Shown here one piece after another: positions 59,614 through 64,000 of a DNA stretch of 64,000 nucleotides (position 1 is the stretch's first letter; each line of letters starts with the position of its first letter). The DNA is from Phaeotremella fagi. Its lineage: Eukaryota > Basidiomycota > Tremellomycetes > Tremellales > Phaeotremellaceae. The stretch spans positions 930,001-994,000 of the forward strand of contig BCHU01000011.1 in assembly GCA_001599715.1 (NCBI GenBank). Reading direction: 5' to 3'. The position numbers and the translations under genes were made by a program. The notes beneath the pieces are model-generated. The model was not told where the DNA came from and did not search any database. It saw only the letters and a program-made list of their open reading frames with translations.

Positions 59614-60921
59614 CTACTGATTATCAGCGAGACCTAAAGCTTCTCGTCTACTCTTCGAGCTTGGATCGAAGAAAGGCTTCTCAGCAAGTGAGGAAACCCT
59701 TGTACCATGTCGTTCTGTTCCGTAAGGATGATCGAACGATACAGTGTGGATGGAGATTCTGTTATCCCAGATAGCAGAGGTTCCCGGAGTCCAATGCCAT
59801 CTGACCTGAATATCGACAGATCTTTCATAGACACTGTAAATATGGTTCAGGATGGCATCTGATTCGTCTTGATCCAAACCTTCGATTCCTACTGTCATAG
59901 CACGATTGACGAATAATGATTTCCAACCCGTGGCAGGGTTGGTTCTGACCAATGGGTGGGTACGTTCGACGTAGACTGGTGGTGCGTCTGGTCTATCGGC
60001 GTCTTTGTATTTATGAGCTGATCGATAGACACCATTGAGTCCATCGATTAACGATCTGAACTTAGGTGATAATTTGTCATAGGCTGCGTAACCTGATGCC
60101 CAAAGGGTATCACCACCGACATCAGGAACAGTATCTTGATGAAGATGAGTGTAAGCAGGAGGATAGGCTGTTTGTCAGATACACTCCTCATTTTCCACCT
60201 ACGTTCGTGAACCAAATCAGTGTGCCAACCAAAGTGACCTTGCGGGTATGGGTGACGGAATGAGGATCCTTGACCACTGTTGGATTTTCGACTAGCTTCC
60301 CAGATCAACGAGATACCACCACCAACACCTGGAACTTGAGCTGCTTGTGGGTGTTTCTCAATTTCTCCGTCACCAAGGTATTCACCAAGTGATTTTTGGG
60401 CTTGCGGCGAGAGATCTTGGTCGCGGAAGACTGAAAGATGTAAGCGAGTGACACTGGTTAAAAGAGTGTACGTACAAACAACGGTTCGCTCTGCTACCAA
60501 CAATGCCAACTCATCCTTTTGTTGGTCTGTCAAATCATTGAGTTGAAGTCCGATGATTTCCGTCTGAACGTTAGGATTGTTCTACACGCCCACTCACTCC
60601 AAGATGAACGCCAAGATTACGAACTTCTTTAGCCGCACCGAACAGAGCAGCTTTCTTAGGATCAGCTCTAGTCGCGGGATCAACGTATTCCCTCAAATCA
60701 GTTCTGATCTTTTGGACATCTTGAACAAACTCTGGAGCTGGTGGATAGTATGGATAACCGTTGGAGAGGTCTATACCAGCCTTGGCATATCGTTTTTGAG
60801 TGTTGGCTGGTGGTAACAAGATTTCACCCTTGGCCTCGACTGGTTTGGCGGTCTCGGTGGATAAAGCTTTGAGTGGTGCAACAAGTGTATCAGCTACGTT
60901 GTTGATAGCGATTGGAGCCAT
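59614..60921 (-). CDS. TauD/TfdA-family Fe(II)/2-oxoglutarate dioxygenase (sulfonate-type)
   Basis: Start MAPIAINNVADTLVAPLK at 60921; an ATG at 60951 would add ten residues. The family core is IIGLQLNDLTDQQKDELALL, VFFRDQDLSPQAQKSLGEYL, GHFGWHTDLVHE (HxD iron ligands), YTHLHQDTVPDVGGDTLWAS, then YDKLSPKFRSLIDGL, PLVRTNPATGWKSLFVN, and WTPGTSAIWDNRISIHTVSF with the distal His and HGTRVS with the 2-oxoglutarate Arg. Yeast JLP1 (sulfonate/2-oxoglutarate dioxygenase) is the nearest known type. Releases sulfite from taurine-like sulfonates so sulfur can be assimilated. Divergent to a Dal5-type transporter. Confidence 0.88.
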
Positions 60922-61708
60922 TGTGGTGGTATACTTTGGGTTGAAGAACAAAGACGTCCATTGTTGCTATATATAACCGAGTAAATACCTCCACCATCAA
61001 GCTGACCAACCACGTCACGCATGAATTGCGTCAATCTGACATGAAGTCAACTGATAAAGTATTTGTAAACAATGTAATGATAAGCATTGACGTGATAATC
61101 AGAAAAGAATAGGTCGAAACGCTAAAGATTGCGCAATTTTTGTTCTATTGCACAGAGCCGATGGTGACAACCGATGTGGCAGTGGTCAGTCGCTGCTTCT
61201 TTCAGCCGCAGAGTTCATAAAAGATGATGCTATCTCCTACTCGACGAAGAACACACGCCTGTCAGAAAACGAGCAAAGCAGACTTCGCAAATAGAAGACA
61301 CAGTGTCTTTTCGAATCATCCAAACCTGGACTATAGTCTTCGCAGATCGAAAATCGAGATGCGGTAAGATCGCGGGGAACCACAATGCCGAAGACGTGAT
61401 CGAGCATTTTTATGGCACAACCACAACCCTGTATGACGAAACTGACTACTTTTTTACGCTGAACTTGATTCGAAGTTCCCAGAGGCGTAGTCTAGATGCG
61501 AAGAAATGCAAATCAATGGGTTACAAACCTCCGTAACGAACCTGAAAATGCAATTCTTCGACATGCGTGATTGCCTGTCATTATTTCAAGAAATCAAATC
61601 TCACAAGAATACGTTATTCACACTGTGGTTTATATACTGACTAATAGTTATTTATTAGTATCTTCTTGATCTCACAAGTTCATATTAGTTTCCATAGAAA
61701 TCTTCAAA
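60922..61708. promoter_or_regulatory. Divergent control region of the dioxygenase and transporter
   Basis: ~790 bp between two divergent start codons. Transporter side has a TATA-like ttatatactg at about 61631-61640. The plus frame at 61303-61536 shows no family features and is not called. Confidence 0.5.
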
Positions 61709-63669
61709 ATGGGTCGCGAACAGCAAGACGAACTTCACCTAAAACTCGATGATGCTTCTGAAATCACCATCACCAATCAAAACAAACAGAAACAGTCTTG
61801 GCTAGGTTATCTTTGGGATACTGCCGATTTGGCACCTGAGGAAAGGAAATTACTCTTTAAAGTTGATGCGTCTTTACTCATCTTTGCTTCTTTGGGCTAC
61901 TTCGTCAAGAAGTAAGTCTTTTGAACTGCGAACTATTCTCTGACCTTTTTTCAGTCTTGATCAGACAAATGTCACCAACGCTTATCTAACAGGAATGCAA
62001 GAGGACCTAAGCATGTATGGCAATGAGCTAGTAACTTCCACCAGTATCTGGACTGTGGGATACGTAGTTGGACAGATCCCTTTCAACATGCTGTTAACAA
62101 GAGTTTCGCCAAGATGGGTCATACCTACTGTGAGCTTAGTCAACACTTGACAAAATTGAATTCGCCACTAACAAAACTCAGCTTGAGTTAGGTTGGGGTA
62201 TCGCTACACTCGCTACCTACGCCATAACAAACGTCAACGCCCTTTATGCCTTAAGGTTCCTGGTAGGACTCTTCGAATCAGGTTTCTACCCTGGCATTCA
62301 CTTCATCCTCGGCTCCTGGTATACCCCTCGTGAACTGGCTAAAAGATCGACAATCTTTTGGACGGCTGGTACAATCGGTCAAATGTTTTCTGGTATTCTT
62401 CAATCTGCCGCTTACACCAACCTCAACGGTGTACATGGGTTAGAAGGTTGGCGTTGGATGTTCATTATCGATGCGTGAGTGGTGTTTAGGATTGTGGGAA
62501 AGAGGTTGACGATGTTAGTATCATAACTATTCCAATCGCCATTCTGGGATTCATCTTTATGCCGAAACTTCCTTGGGAGAAAAACCCTTCGTTCTGGTTA
62601 TCTAATAGAGTACGTTTTTTTTCGACCTCGGTGTATAGACGCTTACAATGACTTTAGGAGGTTAGCATTGCTCGAGCCAGACTAAAGTCTATCGGTAGGA
62701 AAGAAGCACAGCCATGGACCAAAGCGAGAGTTCGAAAATTGTTTTCTTCGTGGCACATTTACATTCTTCGTAAGTTCGAGATCATCCTAGAAGTCAACAA
62801 CTAAACCTGTACAGCTATTCTCTATGTCGTATGGAATAACGCTTGGCCACAACAGGCTATGGGATATTACCTTAAAAGTTTCAACGCTACACCTGCACCA
62901 GTTCCTGGAACAACTTTTACATTGTCACAGATCAATTTACTTCCTTTACCTACGAACGGTATTCAAGTCTTTGGTGCCTATGTCTTTGCGTGGTTGTCTG
63001 ATGGTCCGTACAAGGGTAGAAGGTGGCCCAATATCTATGTCGGTGCTGTCTATGGTGTATGTCTCTTTTAAGTTTCTGGTAGTCTCCAATTACTAACGTA
63101 CGCCAGGCCATCCTCGCCTTCGTATTGATGAATCTACCATTATACGACAACATCAACGCCCATTTCGCCCTCTACTGGATAATCGGACTCATGGTGAGAA
63201 AGCGCTCTCTGAATGAAAACCAACACTAACAACCCCCAGTCTGGAGCCGGGCCCCAAATTCTCAACTGGATCTCAGAACTCAGTTCCCGCGATACAGAGG
63301 CACGATCGATCCTCGTAGCTATGGGTAACGATTTCGCCTACGTCGTTCAAGCAGTAGCACCGAATTTCGTCTGGAAAACGACTGATTTCCCAGCTGCTAG
63401 AAAAGGTTTCGCTTGGTCGGGCGGATTAAACATTTTCCTCAGTAAGTCTTTAGAACGGGCTTTTAAACAGAACTGACTTTTGCTTAGTCTTTTGGACATC
63501 GTTGGTCCTTTTCTTCGTTAAACGGGATGAGAGGAAACGTGGGACTGCTGATGTAGAATCTGTGCAAGATTCAGAGAACAACGAAGCGTTGACTAAAGAT
63601 AATAGCCACGATGGTACACCTGTAGAATCACCTTCAGGATCGGTTGATGGAAACATCAATAAAGCTTAG
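61709..63669 (+). CDS. MFS anion:cation symporter, Dal5/allantoate-permease type
   Basis: About twelve membrane segments. Start MGREQQDELHLKLDDASE, then DASLLIFASLGYFVKNLDQT, NVTNAYLTGMQEDLSMYGNE (the N-terminal MFS signature of this ACS family), WTVGYVVGQIPFNMLLTRVS, LELGWGIATLATYAITNV, RFLVGLFESGFYPGIHFILG, SWYTPRELAKRSTIFWTAGT, GLEGWRWMFIIDA, FGAYVFAWLSDGPYKGRRWP (MFS loop), and NFVWKTTDFPAARKGFAWSG. Ends GSVDGNINKA. Six or more introns of about 37-60 nt. ACS members carry vitamins, allantoate or organic anions; here a sulfonate or sulfate ester is suggested by the TauD-type neighbour. Confidence 0.88.
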
Positions 63670-64000
63670 AGCGGTGTTTCCTGTTGTTCCTGAAAAATGG
63701 AGTTTCGATTTTTCAAACTACATAGTTTTTGTAAACTTCAAACGGTTTCTGGATTTTTTATTATGCAAATGATCGAGAAAATGACGGGAATTTGAGTTTG
63801 AGAATTCCATTGTTTAGAATCTACCATCTCCGTTGATATCATCGTTAATAGTCTATGCAAGCGAAACTGAAAATTGGAAGAACTACGTTCGCGAGTCATA
63901 GGTACAGCACGATGAATTGTAACCGAGATGACAACTTCATGACGTGCTAAGATGCTAAAAGCAAGAACCACGCTAACGTAATACGATGTCGCAACGAGCT
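63670..64000. other. 3' flank at the right edge
   Basis: No gene supported. A minus-strand frame at 63738-63971 lacks family features. Confidence 0.35.

Noticed and set aside
61303..61536. Plus-strand ORF between dioxygenase and transporter
   Set aside because: Lies in the divergent promoter, no family features.

Overview
The window is nuclear DNA from a basidiomycete fungus. I judge it to be a Tremellomycetes yeast (Tremella/Kwoniella/Cryptococcus-like), but no marker here fixes the genus. Genes are dense, lie on both strands and are cut by many tiny introns, mostly 30-36 nt with a few of 45-110 nt. The introns have GTRRGT donors, CTGAC/CTAAC/CTGAT branch sites and CAG/TAG acceptors. Nearly all multi-exon models below were rebuilt by hand from these signals, so exon edges are inferred from sequence, while protein identities rest on recognised motifs.

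Conserved single-copy genes: FACT subunit POB3 (cut by the left edge), a membrane glutaredoxin-fold protein, 5-formyl-THF cyclo-ligase beside a divergent aminodeoxychorismate synthase (a folate pair), a TPMT-like methyltransferase, meiotic MSH5, poly(A) polymerase, RRS1, a COX7-like subunit, an acid lipase, a GST beside a divergent SDR, a LURP-one/tubby-like protein, an NTF2-like protein, a divergent GAPDH, and a TauD dioxygenase divergent from a Dal5-type transporter (a likely sulfonate-use pair).

Between them lie tandem arrays of young, fast-changing gene families: (1) three secreted ricin-B-type lectins (2919-6861); (2) three paralogues of an unknown family with duplicated upstream cassettes (7548-11092); (3) two F-box-like proteins (15706-19339); (4) seven small two-exon genes on the minus strand (31585-38076); (5) five Arg/Ser-rich proteins, four with a central Gly/Ala-rich hydrophobic segment, separated by a repeated ~600 bp spacer (40418-49538). 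One member of array 5 is interrupted by an in-frame TAA.

The most unusual single observations are a start codon split by a 35-nt intron in the GAPDH-like gene, a 25-nt intron in PAP1, and the two unknown tandem families (4 and 5), which could be undescribed lineage-specific systems. No tRNA, rRNA, transposon or CRISPR was recognised.
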